The notes under the pieces were generated by a model. That model was not told the DNA's origin and ran no database searches. It was given only the letters and a program-made list of their open reading frames with translations. DNA of 64,000 nt from Roseomonas indoligenes (GTDB taxonomy: Bacteria; Pseudomonadota; Alphaproteobacteria; Acetobacterales; Acetobacteraceae). The position numbers were made by a program, and so were the translations under genes. The number at the start of each line of letters is the position of its first letter. The stretch's first letter is position 1. The stretch is from assembly GCF_017813365.1 (NCBI RefSeq), contig NZ_JAGIZA010000009.1:124001-188000 (forward strand), read 5' to 3'. Shown here one piece after another: positions 36,492-44,918 of this stretch.

Positions 36492-37490
36492 ATGGTGAAG
36501 GTCACGCTCGACCTGTCGCGGCTGCTGCAGGAAGGGCAGATCACCGGGGAGGAGCACGATCGCCTCGCCCGGCTCGGGCGGCGCGACACGGGCTCGCTGC
36601 TGGTAAATGCCCTGGTCGGCTTCGGCGTGGTCGCCGTCAGCGCCGGCACCGTGGCCCTGCTGCCGAGCGTGCTGACCGCGATCCCGCTAGGGCTGGTGCT
36701 GATGGCGGTCGGGGCCTGGCTGGTGCTCTCGGGCCGCGCGCGCTGGGGGGTGCTGGCCACGATGCTCGTCCTCGTCGCCGCGCTGCTGCTGGGGGCCAGC
36801 ATCCTCATGCTGAGCGCCGGCATGACGGGCCTGGACAGCGCCCCGGACGCGGAGGCGCAGCCGCTGCTGGGGATGCAGGCGGCCCTGCTCCTCGTCGCGG
36901 CGCTTTTCGCGGGCTCCGCGATCCTCGCCGGCAGCGGGCTGCTGATCGCGCTGGCGGTGCTGCTGCTCTCCGCCACGATCGGCAGCGGCGCCGCCTATGG
37001 CCATGCCTTCTACGCGCTGGGCGTGGAGCAGCCGCTGGCCACGATCCTCGCCTTCTCGGCCCTCGCCGCCGCCGCGCATGCCACCGCCCCGCGCCTTCGC
37101 CCGGCGGGGGAGCGGCTGGCGAACATCGCGGCGCGCACGGCGCTGCTGCTGGTGAATCTGGGCTTCTGGGTCGGCTCCCTCTGGGGCGACGACGCGGGGT
37201 GGATCCGGCGGGTCCTCGGTCGCGCCATCCCGGACGACGCCTTCAGCATCGCCTGGGCCGCCGCGCTGCTCGGGGCGGCGGTCTGGGCGGGGCGGACGAA
37301 CCGGCGCTGGCTGGTGAACCTCGCCTGCGTCTTCGGCGGCATCCACTTCTACACCCAGTGGTTCGAGCGGCTCGGCGCCACGCCCCTCAGCCTCTTCGGC
37401 GGGGGTGTCCTGATGCTCGCCTTCGCCCTCGGGCTCTGGCGCCTGAACGAGGGGTGGGCGGGGAACGGGGCGGCCAGGGAACAGGCCTGA
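36492..37490 (+). CDS. Polytopic membrane protein, DUF2157-like
   Basis: A 332-aa membrane protein. A short cytoplasmic N-terminus (VTLDLSRLLQEGQITGEEHDRLARLG) is followed by about 9-10 hydrophobic helices and ends in a polar tail. This arrangement, including the helical N-terminal region that precedes the first TM segment, resembles DUF2157 proteins. No enzymatic motif is visible. It is divergent from the secreted-protein operon. Confidence 0.78.
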   Translation: MVKVTLDLSRLLQEGQITGEEHDRLARLGRRDTGSLLVNALVGFGVVAVSAGTVALLPSVLTAIPLGLVLMAVGAWLVLSGRARWGVLATMLVLVAALLLGASILMLSAGMTGLDSAPDAEAQPLLGMQAALLLVAALFAGSAILAGSGLLIALAVLLLSATIGSGAAYGHAFYALGVEQPLATILAFSALAAAAHATAPRLRPAGERLANIAARTALLLVNLGFWVGSLWGDDAGWIRRVLGRAIPDDAFSIAWAAALLGAAVWAGRTNRRWLVNLACVFGGIHFYTQWFERLGATPLSLFGGGVLMLAFALGLWRLNEGWAGNGAAREQA

Positions 37491-37548
37491 GGACCGCCGG
37501 AAAGCGGTGCGGCCCTGGCGCGGCCCAGCCGGCACCCGGCCCCGTGCC

Positions 37549-38256
37549 TCACGACCAGAAATCCCGCCCCATCAGCCGCACGAGACGCGCATGCACCGCC
37601 CGCAGCCTGTCGCGCGCCGCCGCGGCCTGCCCGGCGAGGACGGCGGCCTCCAGGCTCCAGGCCGCATCCGCCGGGGGTGGCCCCTCCGCGTCCCATTCGA
37701 CGAGGAGGACGGTCCCGGGCCCGGCGACCATCCGCAGCGCCCAGCCCTGGTCCTGGTCGTCCAGGATGGGGGTGCCCGGCGCGGCCGAGGCGGCGCGGGC
37801 CAGCGTGACCAGCACGTCCCGGGCCTCGCGGAGGCCATCGCTCCAGGGCCAGGAGGCCAGCACCTCGTCCCCGGCCAGGATCTTCGGGCGGACGGCGAAG
37901 TAGGGGAACCGTTCGACCAGCGCCGCCATCTTGCCGTGCGCGCGGGCGATGCGGATCAGCCGGTCGAGATAGGCGGCCAGAGCCTCCTCCCGCCCGGCAA
38001 GGTCGGTGGAGGCGACCCAGCCGGGGGCGCGGAACGGCAGGTCCGGCGGCGGCAGCGGGACGCGCTCCGCCTCCCACTGCGCCGGGGTCATCCCGTTCTC
38101 CGGCCCGACATAGACGCTCCCGGACACCCGGAACATGGCGTCGCAGAGGAAACTGGCGACCGGGCGGGCGGAGGACGCCCAGGCGGCGTCCTCCGGGTCC
38201 AGGCCGTCCGGTTCCCTGCCGTGCTGCGGGGCGTCCCCGGCGCCGGGGCCTTCCAC
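37549..38256 (-). CDS. Hypothetical protein
   Basis: A 235-aa soluble protein from a GTG at 38256, two bases after the stop of the upstream gene. It has no signal peptide or TM segment and contains Trp-rich stretches (WASSARPVASFLCDAMFRVSGSVYVG; LASWPWSDGLREARDVLVTLARAA). I do not recognise a family. An internal ATG (residue 41) is an alternative start. Confidence 0.6.
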   Translation of the reverse strand: MEGPGAGDAPQHGREPDGLDPEDAAWASSARPVASFLCDAMFRVSGSVYVGPENGMTPAQWEAERVPLPPPDLPFRAPGWVASTDLAGREEALAAYLDRLIRIARAHGKMAALVERFPYFAVRPKILAGDEVLASWPWSDGLREARDVLVTLARAASAAPGTPILDDQDQGWALRMVAGPGTVLLVEWDAEGPPPADAAWSLEAAVLAGQAAAARDRLRAVHARLVRLMGRDFWS

Positions 38257-38258
38257 CC

Positions 38259-38873
38259 CTAACGGGCGGGCATGGCACCCGGCGTGCCGGGCGCGCCGTT
38301 GGGCATCTGCATGGCGTTATAGCCCGAGGGCACGGTCAGGCGGGCGGGGTCCACCGGGCCATAGGTGACCTGGGTGGCCTCCATCACGACGTTGGTGCCG
38401 TCCGGGGCGGTGGCGGCGGTGCGCAGCAGCACGCCGTCATCGGTGATGCAGGAGGTACCCTTGGCCGTGCCGGCGGTCATTTCCCATTCCGTGCAGGCCG
38501 TGCCGGCGATGGTGGCGTTGCCCTTCACGCGGAAAGTGGCGCCGGCCGGCATCTCCTGCGTCATGGCGGCAACAGCCTCCTGCGGCATGGCCATGGTCAT
38601 GCGCTGCGCGTCCATCACCATGACGGCGGAGTTCGCCCGGCGGTCGATCAGCATCCAGCCCACGCCGCCGGGCGGATCGACCCGCTGCTTGCCGGTGCTG
38701 GGGGAGAAGGCCATGCGGACCTCCTGCGGGGCCGTGCCGGTCACGCCGACCATGCGGTAGGTGACCGTCACGTCCCGGGTGGGGCGAAGCTGGGCGGGCT
38801 GGGCGAGGGCCGGGACGGCAACGAGGGCGAGGGCTGCCGTGGCGGCCCCCACACGAGCCAGGATGCGGATCAC
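38259..38873 (-). CDS. Exported hypothetical protein, DUF4412-like
   Basis: A 204-aa periplasmic protein from a GTG start at 38873 with GGAG six bases upstream. It has a signal peptide ending ALA-QP. The body has the pattern of DUF4412 proteins: a VTYRM strand, MLIDRRANSAVMVMDAQRMTMAMP, then a Cys pair and a terminal GYNAMQMP. The C-terminus is Met/Pro/Gly-rich. It is probably cotranscribed with the next gene, and divergent from the SIMPL gene. Confidence 0.7.
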   Translation of the reverse strand: MIRILARVGAATAALALVAVPALAQPAQLRPTRDVTVTYRMVGVTGTAPQEVRMAFSPSTGKQRVDPPGGVGWMLIDRRANSAVMVMDAQRMTMAMPQEAVAAMTQEMPAGATFRVKGNATIAGTACTEWEMTAGTAKGTSCITDDGVLLRTAATAPDGTNVVMEATQVTYGPVDPARLTVPSGYNAMQMPNGAPGTPGAMPAR

Positions 38874-39103
38874 AGGAATCTCCGTGTGCGGGGGGGCGGA
38901 ATGTGGTCCAGCGTTCCGCGAGCGCACAGGCACCGGGCGCGCACGATCCGGAGAGGCAGCGGCCGCCGGGAAGTGCGCGTTCCGCCCGGCGAACCCCGCC
39001 CCGCGCACGACCGCGTGGGATCGGCGCCACCGGGTGCCTCCCCGGCTTGGCGGAACCGGCACCGCCGGGGCATGGAGGCCGGAGGGCAGGGGAGAGAATG
39101 CCG

Positions 39104-39886
39104 ATGAGCGCACCGTTTATCCGGGGCTGGGCCATGCTCGCCCTTCTCGCGGCTCCGCCTGCCCTGGCCCAGGCGCCGGGCCCGCAGGACCGGCCCGCCC
39201 AGGTGCCGGCGACCCAGATGTCCGCCAACCCGGCCGAAGTGCCGGGCCTCGTCGCGGTTGGCGCCGAGGCCCGGCGGCGCCTGCCCGCCACCGTGTCGGA
39301 CGCCGTGGTGACGATCGAGGTGCACGGGCGCGACCTGCGCGGCACGGCCGCCGCCCTTGCCGGAAAGTCCGGCACCCTCCTCGCCTTCCTGCGCGCGCAG
39401 GGGGCGGAGCGGTTGCGGACGGAATCCACGGGCTTCGAGCCGGAGTTGCAGGAGGTCCGCAACCAGCCCGACCGCATCAAGGGCTATGCCGGCCGCGCCA
39501 CGGTCTCCTTCCGCACCGTGCCGGATCGGCTGCCCGCGCTGCTCTCGGGCAGCCTGGAGAACGGCGCCACCGGCCTGCTGCAATCCGGCTCCCTGCCCCG
39601 GGAGGAGGAAGTGGAGGCCGCGCGCCAGGAGCTGGCGGCGGAGGCGACGCGTACCGCGCTGGCCCGCGCGCGCGCCGTGGCCGCCGCCGCGGAGGCGCGG
39701 GTGGCGGGGGTGCAGCGGATCGAGATGGACCCTCCCGGCGCCGTCCTGCCCTACGGTGCGGAGGCGGCTGCGCCGATGATGCGGGCCCAGGTCCCCGTGC
39801 CCCCCATGGCCTCGGCCGCCGGAGAGGCGGAGGTGGTGGTCCGGGTGACCGCCGTGCTCCGCCTCGCGCCCGGCGCGGCGCAGTGA
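39104..39886 (+). CDS. SIMPL domain-containing exported protein (DUF541)
   Basis: A 260-aa exported protein with a signal peptide ending ALA-QA. The SIMPL/DUF541 fold is seen in VSDAVVTIEVHGRDLRGTAAALAGKSGTLLAFLRAQ (helix and strand) and ATRTALARARAVAAAAEARVAGVQRIE. ATG 39104 is nine bases after GGAG; ATG 39098 is too close. Homologues are called oxidative-stress proteins but their chemistry is unknown. Its stop overlaps the start of the next gene (GTGA). Confidence 0.85.
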   Translation: MSAPFIRGWAMLALLAAPPALAQAPGPQDRPAQVPATQMSANPAEVPGLVAVGAEARRRLPATVSDAVVTIEVHGRDLRGTAAALAGKSGTLLAFLRAQGAERLRTESTGFEPELQEVRNQPDRIKGYAGRATVSFRTVPDRLPALLSGSLENGATGLLQSGSLPREEEVEAARQELAAEATRTALARARAVAAAAEARVAGVQRIEMDPPGAVLPYGAEAAAPMMRAQVPVPPMASAAGEAEVVVRVTAVLRLAPGAAQ

Positions 39887-40497
39887 GCGAGGGGGTGGAA
39901 GCGGCCGCCGGGCCGCCCCGCTACGCCCTCCAGGTGCCGGCGCTGGGGCTTGCGGACTACGGGCGGATGCAGGTTGTGCTGATGCGCGCCGCCTCGGTGC
40001 GGCCGGGCTGGCGCAGGCGCCTCCTCGGGCTGGCCGGGGGATGCCTCGTCGGCGGGACCGCCGGCTACCTCGCCGCCTCCAGGGAGGTGAGCGCGGAAAT
40101 GTGGCTCGTGAGCGGGCGGGATGGCTGGGCCTGGAGCCTGGACGGCTTCGGCCTCGTCCTGGCCGTCCTCGGCGTGGTGCTGGCGACGGTGCTGGCGCTC
40201 GGGGTGATCCTGTCGTCCCGGCAGCGCCGGGGGATCCACGCCCTGCACGCCGCGGCGGGCGACCTTCTCGGCGCGCACGAGCTGCTGCTCGGCGAGGACG
40301 GCCTGCTCTGGCGCAATCCCAGCCGCACCCTCCTCGTGCCCTGGTCGCGCGTGACGGGCGCGGTGCGGCAGGGGGGCATGCTCCTTATCATCGCGGACCG
40401 GATCAGCGCCTTCTGGCTGCCCGAGGCGCTGATCGCCGCCCATCCCGACCGCGCCGGGCTGGAGTCCCTGCTCCGCCGGCACGGGGCGCTGCCCTGA
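39883..40497 (+). CDS. YcxB-like membrane protein
   Basis: A 204-aa protein with two TM helices (about residues 37-55 and 79-104), then a cytoplasmic PH-like domain with LLWRNPSRTLLVPWSRVTGAVRQGGMLLIIADRISAFWLPEAL. This pattern matches YcxB-like proteins of unknown function. The GTG start at 39883 overlaps the SIMPL stop by four bases, so the two are translationally coupled. Confidence 0.72.
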   Translation: MSEGVEAAAGPPRYALQVPALGLADYGRMQVVLMRAASVRPGWRRRLLGLAGGCLVGGTAGYLAASREVSAEMWLVSGRDGWAWSLDGFGLVLAVLGVVLATVLALGVILSSRQRRGIHALHAAAGDLLGAHELLLGEDGLLWRNPSRTLLVPWSRVTGAVRQGGMLLIIADRISAFWLPEALIAAHPDRAGLESLLRRHGALP

Positions 40498-40527
40498 TCC
40501 GCGGCCCCTAGCCGACAACCGCACCCG

Positions 40528-40845
40528 TCACTCGCCGCCGCCATCTCCTCCTCCGTCGCCGTCACCGTCGTCGCCATCGTTTCCGCAGACGTCATGTCCA
40601 GGGGCATCGTCGGCCGAAGAGCCGTCCGCGCCCGCGCCGGTGCTCTCCTGCTGCCGGGCGCGGGCGGGACAGAACAGGAAGGACAGCACGAAGCCGATCA
40701 GGGCTGCGATGCCCAGCCGGGTCAGCACGGCGCCGGGCGCGTCGAAGCCCGAGACCGCGAGGGAGGCACCGCCGAGCAGGACCACGCTGCCCCCGATCCA
40801 TCGGGTCCGGCAGCGCGGGGTCCGGTCCTCCGGCAGAGGCGGCAT
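40528..40845 (-). CDS. Small membrane protein with acidic Gly/Asp-rich tail
   Basis: A 105-aa protein with two TM helices (about residues 16-33 and 40-58) and a C-terminal tail of about 25 residues made mostly of Gly and Asp, with one Cys. ATG 40845 has AGAGGA seven bases upstream. Family not recognised. The tail could bind divalent metal, but that is only a suggestion from composition. Confidence 0.6.
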   Translation of the reverse strand: MPPLPEDRTPRCRTRWIGGSVVLLGGASLAVSGFDAPGAVLTRLGIAALIGFVLSFLFCPARARQQESTGAGADGSSADDAPGHDVCGNDGDDGDGDGGGDGGGE

Positions 40846-40956
40846 GGCGGGATCCTCTGGCGGCCGCGACGGGACGGGCGGCGACAAACTGTCTCGAATC
40901 CTTCGCCGCCCCGTCATCATGGCGTCGGCACGGCTCATCTAGCCATCCGCCCCCTG

Positions 40957-41625
40957 ATGCACAGTTCCGATCCCCCCAGGCCCCTCGCGGCCCATCCCGA
41001 CACCCTCGGCAAGTCCCTCGGCCAGGACCCCGCGATCCACCCGACCGCCGAGGTGCGGGACAGCCACTTCGGCCGCTGGTGCGAGGTGGGGGCCCGCACC
41101 CGCGTGGCCGAGAGCCGCTTCGGCGACTACGCCTACGTCGTCAACGACAGCGACATCATGGGCGCGGAGATCGGCCCGTTCTGCTCCATCGCCGCGAATG
41201 TCCGCATCAACCCCGGCAACCATCCGATGGACCGGGTGGCGCTGAGCCACTTCACCTACCGCTCCTCCGCCTACGGGCTCGGCGACGACGACGCCGCCCT
41301 CTTCGCCTGGCGCCGGAGCACGCCGGTCACGCTCGGCCCCGATGTCTGGGTCGGCCACGGCGCGATCATCCTGCCGGGCGTGACGATCGGGGCAGGCGCC
41401 GCCATCGGCGCCGGCGCCGTCGTCACGAAGGACGTGCCGGACTTCGCGGTCGTCGTCGGCGTGCCCGGCCGGGTGCTGCGCTATCGCTTTCCCCAAGAGA
41501 TCATCGCGGCCCTGCACCGCATCGCTTGGTGGAACTGGCCGCACGAACGGCTAGGCGAGGCCATGCAGGATTTCCGGACGCTCGGCGCGGCCGCCTTCTG
41601 CGCGAAGCACGATCCGGGCGGGTGA
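40957..41625 (+). CDS. Phosphonate-metabolism-type hexapeptide acetyltransferase
   Basis: A 222-aa left-handed beta-helix acyltransferase. [66 protein letters not shown] and the later [20 protein letters not shown] closely match the PhnX-neighbour family once called phosphonate metabolism protein (transferase hexapeptide repeat). Hexapeptide repeats run about residues 25-190. There are no phn genes in the window, so its role here is unclear; a xenobiotic or sugar acetyltransferase is possible. Confidence 0.87.
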   Translation: MHSSDPPRPLAAHPDTLGKSLGQDPAIHPTAEVRDSHFGRWCEVGARTRVAESRFGDYAYVVNDSDIMGAEIGPFCSIAANVRINPGNHPMDRVALSHFTYRSSAYGLGDDDAALFAWRRSTPVTLGPDVWVGHGAIILPGVTIGAGAAIGAGAVVTKDVPDFAVVVGVPGRVLRYRFPQEIIAALHRIAWWNWPHERLGEAMQDFRTLGAAAFCAKHDPGG

Positions 41626-41636
41626 TCCTTCCGGCC

Positions 41637-41916
41637 CCAGGGGGCGCCGCCCCCTGGCCCCCCCCCCGGGCAAACGCGAAGCGTTTGTCCCGAGCCAAGA
41701 GCCTGGTTGGACCTAAGGTCCAACCCTGGACCTGCATCGGGCTGCCGCGGAACTGACCTGATCTGTCAGCACTCTACGATCGGGCTCGATCCTGCCCTTG
41801 CAGTCGCCTCGGCTCCACGAGCCGAGGCGCACCGTCAGCCGGGGTGTCCCAAAGCCTAGAAGAAGATGATGGTGAGGGGTCCGGGGAGAGGAAGAATTCC
41901 TTCTTCCTCTCCCCGG
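41637..41916 (+). repeat. Composite hairpin repeat, copy F (class a middle)
   Basis: It begins 11 bp after the acetyltransferase stop. M1 is at 41637-41657, M2 at 41667-41692, a replaced M3 at 41705-41725 (GGTTGGACC/GGTCCAACC, a completely different stem), M5 at 41806-41828 and M6 at 41881-41916 (perfect 16-bp arms). It is the longest copy. The next gene is in the same direction, so this copy is not in a convergent gap. With its flanks it fills 41626-42045. Confidence 0.93.
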
Positions 41917-42045
41917 GACAGACCGCCACCGAAAAGCCCGACCACCCACCATCACCCGCCCTGATGAGCACCATTGACGCCCTCGCCTCGACGTCCGCCC
42001 CGCGCCCTCCCACCTTTGCCCGCGACCGCCACTGAGGGACTTCGC

Positions 42046-43077
42046 GTGACCACCCCCATTGAATTCGCCCTGGACACTTTCGGGGACGTCACTTCCGGCC
42101 CGGACGGTGCGCCGCTTCCGCACGCCCAGGTCATCCGCAACCTTGTCGAGGAGGCCGTGCTGGCCGATGGCCTCGGCATCGACTTCTTCGGCATTGGCGA
42201 GCATCACCGCGCCGACTTCGCGGTTTCCGCACCGGAGGTCCTGCTCGGCGCCATCGCCGCACGCACGGAGCGCATCCGGCTCGGCACCGCCGTGACCGTG
42301 CTGTCCTCCGACGACCCGATCCGCGTGTTCCAGCGCTTCTCCACGCTGGATGCCCTTTCCAATGGACGGGCGGAGGTGGTGCTGGGGCGCGGATCCTTCA
42401 CCGAATCCTTCCCGCTCTTCGGCTTCGACATGAACGAGTACGAGACTCTGTTCGAGGAGAAGCTGGACCTCTTCGCGGAGCTGCTGAAGGGCGGGCCCGC
42501 CAAGTGGAAGGGCAGCATCCGCCCGGCGCTGGACGTGCCCGGCGTTTTCCCGCCGATCGAGAACGGCACGCTGAAGACCTGGGTCGGCGTTGGCGGCAGC
42601 CCGCAATCCGTGGTGCGCGCGGCGCATTACGGCCTGCCCCTGATGCTCGCCATCATCGGCGGCGATCCCGCGCGCTTCCGCCCCTATGTGGACCTGTACC
42701 ATCAGGCGCTGGAGAAGTTCGGCAAGGCGGCGCAGCCCATCGGCGTCCACTCCCACGGCTATGTCGCCGACTCGGAGGAGGCGGCGAAGGAGGAGCTGTG
42801 GCCGCACTGGAAGGCCGGCCGGGACCGCATCGGCGCCGACCGCGGCTGGCCGCCGGCGCAGCGCGCGGATTTCGAGCGCGAGATCGAGGGCGGCTCCCTC
42901 TATCTCGGCACGCCCGAGACCGTGGCGCGGCGCATCGCGAACACGGTGAAGGCTCTCGGCCTTGCCCGCTTCGAGATGAAGTACAGCGCCGGCACCCTGC
43001 CGCATGAGCGGATGATGCGCAGCATCGAGCTCTACGGCACGAAGGTCGTGCCGATGGTGAAGGACATGCTCGCCTGA
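42046..43077 (+). CDS. LLM class flavin-dependent oxidoreductase
   Basis: A 343-aa luciferase-like TIM-barrel enzyme that uses reduced FMN or F420. The N-terminus shows IEFALDTFGDV; IGEHHRADFAVSAPEVLLGAIAARTERIRLGTAVTVLSSDDP is the classic flavin-binding segment. GTG 42046 has GAGGG seven bases upstream, and the 24 codons before it do not look coding. Substrates of this family range from alkanesulfonates to aldehydes. It lies between repeat copy F and the LigD-like gene. Confidence 0.9.
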   Translation: MTTPIEFALDTFGDVTSGPDGAPLPHAQVIRNLVEEAVLADGLGIDFFGIGEHHRADFAVSAPEVLLGAIAARTERIRLGTAVTVLSSDDPIRVFQRFSTLDALSNGRAEVVLGRGSFTESFPLFGFDMNEYETLFEEKLDLFAELLKGGPAKWKGSIRPALDVPGVFPPIENGTLKTWVGVGGSPQSVVRAAHYGLPLMLAIIGGDPARFRPYVDLYHQALEKFGKAAQPIGVHSHGYVADSEEAAKEELWPHWKAGRDRIGADRGWPPAQRADFEREIEGGSLYLGTPETVARRIANTVKALGLARFEMKYSAGTLPHERMMRSIELYGTKVVPMVKDMLA

Positions 43078-43121
43078 ACCGGGCGTGAACCAGGGGGCGG
43101 GAAGGACGTTGCCTTCCCGCC

Positions 43122-44660
43122 ATGGCCGATGATCCCCTCGCCCCCTATCGCGCCAAGCGGGATTTCGGGGCCACCCCGGAACCCCGGGGCGGCGCCCCGA
43201 AGCGCCGCCGCGCGAAGTCCCTCTCCTTCACCGTCCAGAAGCACGACGCCACCCGCCTGCACTACGACTTCCGCCTGGAACTGAACGGTGTCCTGAAGTC
43301 CTGGGCCGTCACCCGCGGCCCCAGCCTGGACCCCGCCGAGAAGCGCCTAGCGGTGGAGGTGGAGGACCACCCCGTGGAGTATGGCGGGTTCGAGGGCACG
43401 ATCGGCGCCGGCTACGGTGCCGGCACGGTGATGCTCTGGGACCGCGGAACCTGGGAGCCGGACTCGGAGGACCCCACCGCCGACCTCGAAGCCGGCCGCC
43501 TGCGCTTCACCCTGCACGGGGAAAGGCTGCGCGGTGCCTGGCACCTCGTCCGCATGCGCCCGCGCGGGCGGGAGAAGAAGCACAACTGGCTCCTCATCAA
43601 GGACGAGGACGGCGAGGCCCGCCCCGGCGATGCCGACGCGCTGCTGGAAGCCCATGACCGTTCCGTCAGCACGGACCGCGACATGGGCGCCATCGCCGGC
43701 AAGCCCCGCGAACCCGCGAACCCCGCGGCGAAGAAGCGCGCGAAAGCCGCCCCGGAATCTGCCAGAGAACCCGCCATCGAACCCGCCAGGCCACGCCGCG
43801 CCGCCACGCCGGCCATCAAGGTGGCCGGCGTCGCCATCACCCATCCCGACAAGCTCCTCTGGCCCGAGGACGGCATCACAAAGCACGACCTCGCCGCCTA
43901 CATGGAGGCGGTGGCCCCCCGCCTCCTCCCCTGGATCGCCGGCCGCCCCCTCTCCCTTCTTCGCGCGCCCGACGGCCTTTCCGGCGACCGCTTCTTCCAG
44001 CGCCATGCCGGCCGCGGCACCTCCGCGCTCATCACCCACGTCACCCCGCGCGGCGAGACGTCTCCGCTGCTTCAGGTGGACACGCCCGAGGCCCTGGTCG
44101 CCCTGGCCCAGTCCGGAGTGCTGGAAATCCATCCCTGGCCCGCCCTCAGCAAGGCAGTCACGAAGCCCGACCGCCTGATCCTCGACCTCGACCCCGCCGA
44201 GGACCTGCCCTTCGCCGCGGTGGTGGAGGCCGCCCAGACCCTGCGCCGCCGCATGGAGGAGGCGAACCTCGTTCCCTACTGCAAGACCACCGGCGGCAAG
44301 GGCCTGCACCTCGTCGCGCCCGTGCAGGGCGCCACCTGGAAGTCCCTGCACGCCCGGGCCGCCGCCCTCTGCGACACCCTGGCGCAGGATAGCCCGGACC
44401 ATTTCACGACGGAGAGCGCCAAGTCCGCCCGTGAGGGCCGCATCTTCCTCGACTACCAGCGCAACGCCCGCGGCGCCTCCGCCGTCGCCGCCTGGTCCCC
44501 TCGCGCGCGGCCCGGCGCGACCGTTTCCATGCCGCTGGACTGGTCCGAGGTGACGCCGGATCTGGAGCCGAAGGCCTTTACCCTCCGCACCGCGCCGGAG
44601 CGGCTGAAGCGGCCGGATCCCTGGGCGGATTTCGGAGAGCAGGCGCGGGCGCTGAAGTAG
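43122..44660 (+). CDS. LigD-like protein with phosphoesterase and polymerase domains but no ligase domain
   Basis: A 512-aa protein of the bacterial non-homologous end-joining type. The 3'-phosphoesterase domain (about 36-165) keeps the metal and catalytic residues H41, H47, D49, R51, H83 and Y87 of LigD. A basic Ala/Pro/Lys linker (about 195-230) leads to the primase-polymerase domain (about 235-505) with catalytic D355 and D357 in LDLDP, FFQRHA and the KTTGGKGLHLVAP motif. The ATP-dependent ligase domain, with its KxDG nucleotidyl site, is absent. The frame is unbroken, so this is an architecture, not a frameshift. Confidence 0.92.
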   Translation: MADDPLAPYRAKRDFGATPEPRGGAPKRRRAKSLSFTVQKHDATRLHYDFRLELNGVLKSWAVTRGPSLDPAEKRLAVEVEDHPVEYGGFEGTIGAGYGAGTVMLWDRGTWEPDSEDPTADLEAGRLRFTLHGERLRGAWHLVRMRPRGREKKHNWLLIKDEDGEARPGDADALLEAHDRSVSTDRDMGAIAGKPREPANPAAKKRAKAAPESAREPAIEPARPRRAATPAIKVAGVAITHPDKLLWPEDGITKHDLAAYMEAVAPRLLPWIAGRPLSLLRAPDGLSGDRFFQRHAGRGTSALITHVTPRGETSPLLQVDTPEALVALAQSGVLEIHPWPALSKAVTKPDRLILDLDPAEDLPFAAVVEAAQTLRRRMEEANLVPYCKTTGGKGLHLVAPVQGATWKSLHARAAALCDTLAQDSPDHFTTESAKSAREGRIFLDYQRNARGASAVAAWSPRARPGATVSMPLDWSEVTPDLEPKAFTLRTAPERLKRPDPWADFGEQARALK

Positions 44661-44663
44661 CGC

Positions 44664-44910
44664 GCAAGGGGCTCCGCCCCCTGCACCCCCAGCAGGAACC
44701 TGAGGTTCCTGCACTCCCCATGAATGGGAACTGACCTGAACTGGCGGGCTACGCCAGGGGATCCGGTGCTGCGCTTGCAATCGCCTCGGGTCGTGGACCC
44801 GAGACGCGCCGTCAGCCGGATAGTTCCAAAGCCCGGAAAAGGATGACGGGGCTGAAGGCACTGCCTTCTACGGGTCCGGGGAGAGGGAGGATTCCCTCTC
44901 ACTCTCCCCA
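44664..44910 (+). repeat. Composite hairpin repeat, copy G (divergent, with an inserted hairpin)
   Basis: It begins 4 bp after the LigD-like stop, in a convergent gap. M1 is at 44664-44684, M3 at 44692-44712 (GCAGGAACC/GGTTCCTGC), M5 at 44783-44805 and a worn M6 at 44876-44910. About 20 extra bases between M5 and M6 carry a small hairpin of their own, GAAGGC-ACT-GCCTTC (44854-44868). It is the most diverged intact copy. Confidence 0.85.
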
Positions 44911-44918
44911 GAATAGCG

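Noticed and set aside
43700..43830. A frameshifted or split ligase domain inside the LigD-like gene
   Set aside because: The frame is continuous and the two domains are joined by a short linker; no KxDG nucleotidyl motif is found in any frame here.
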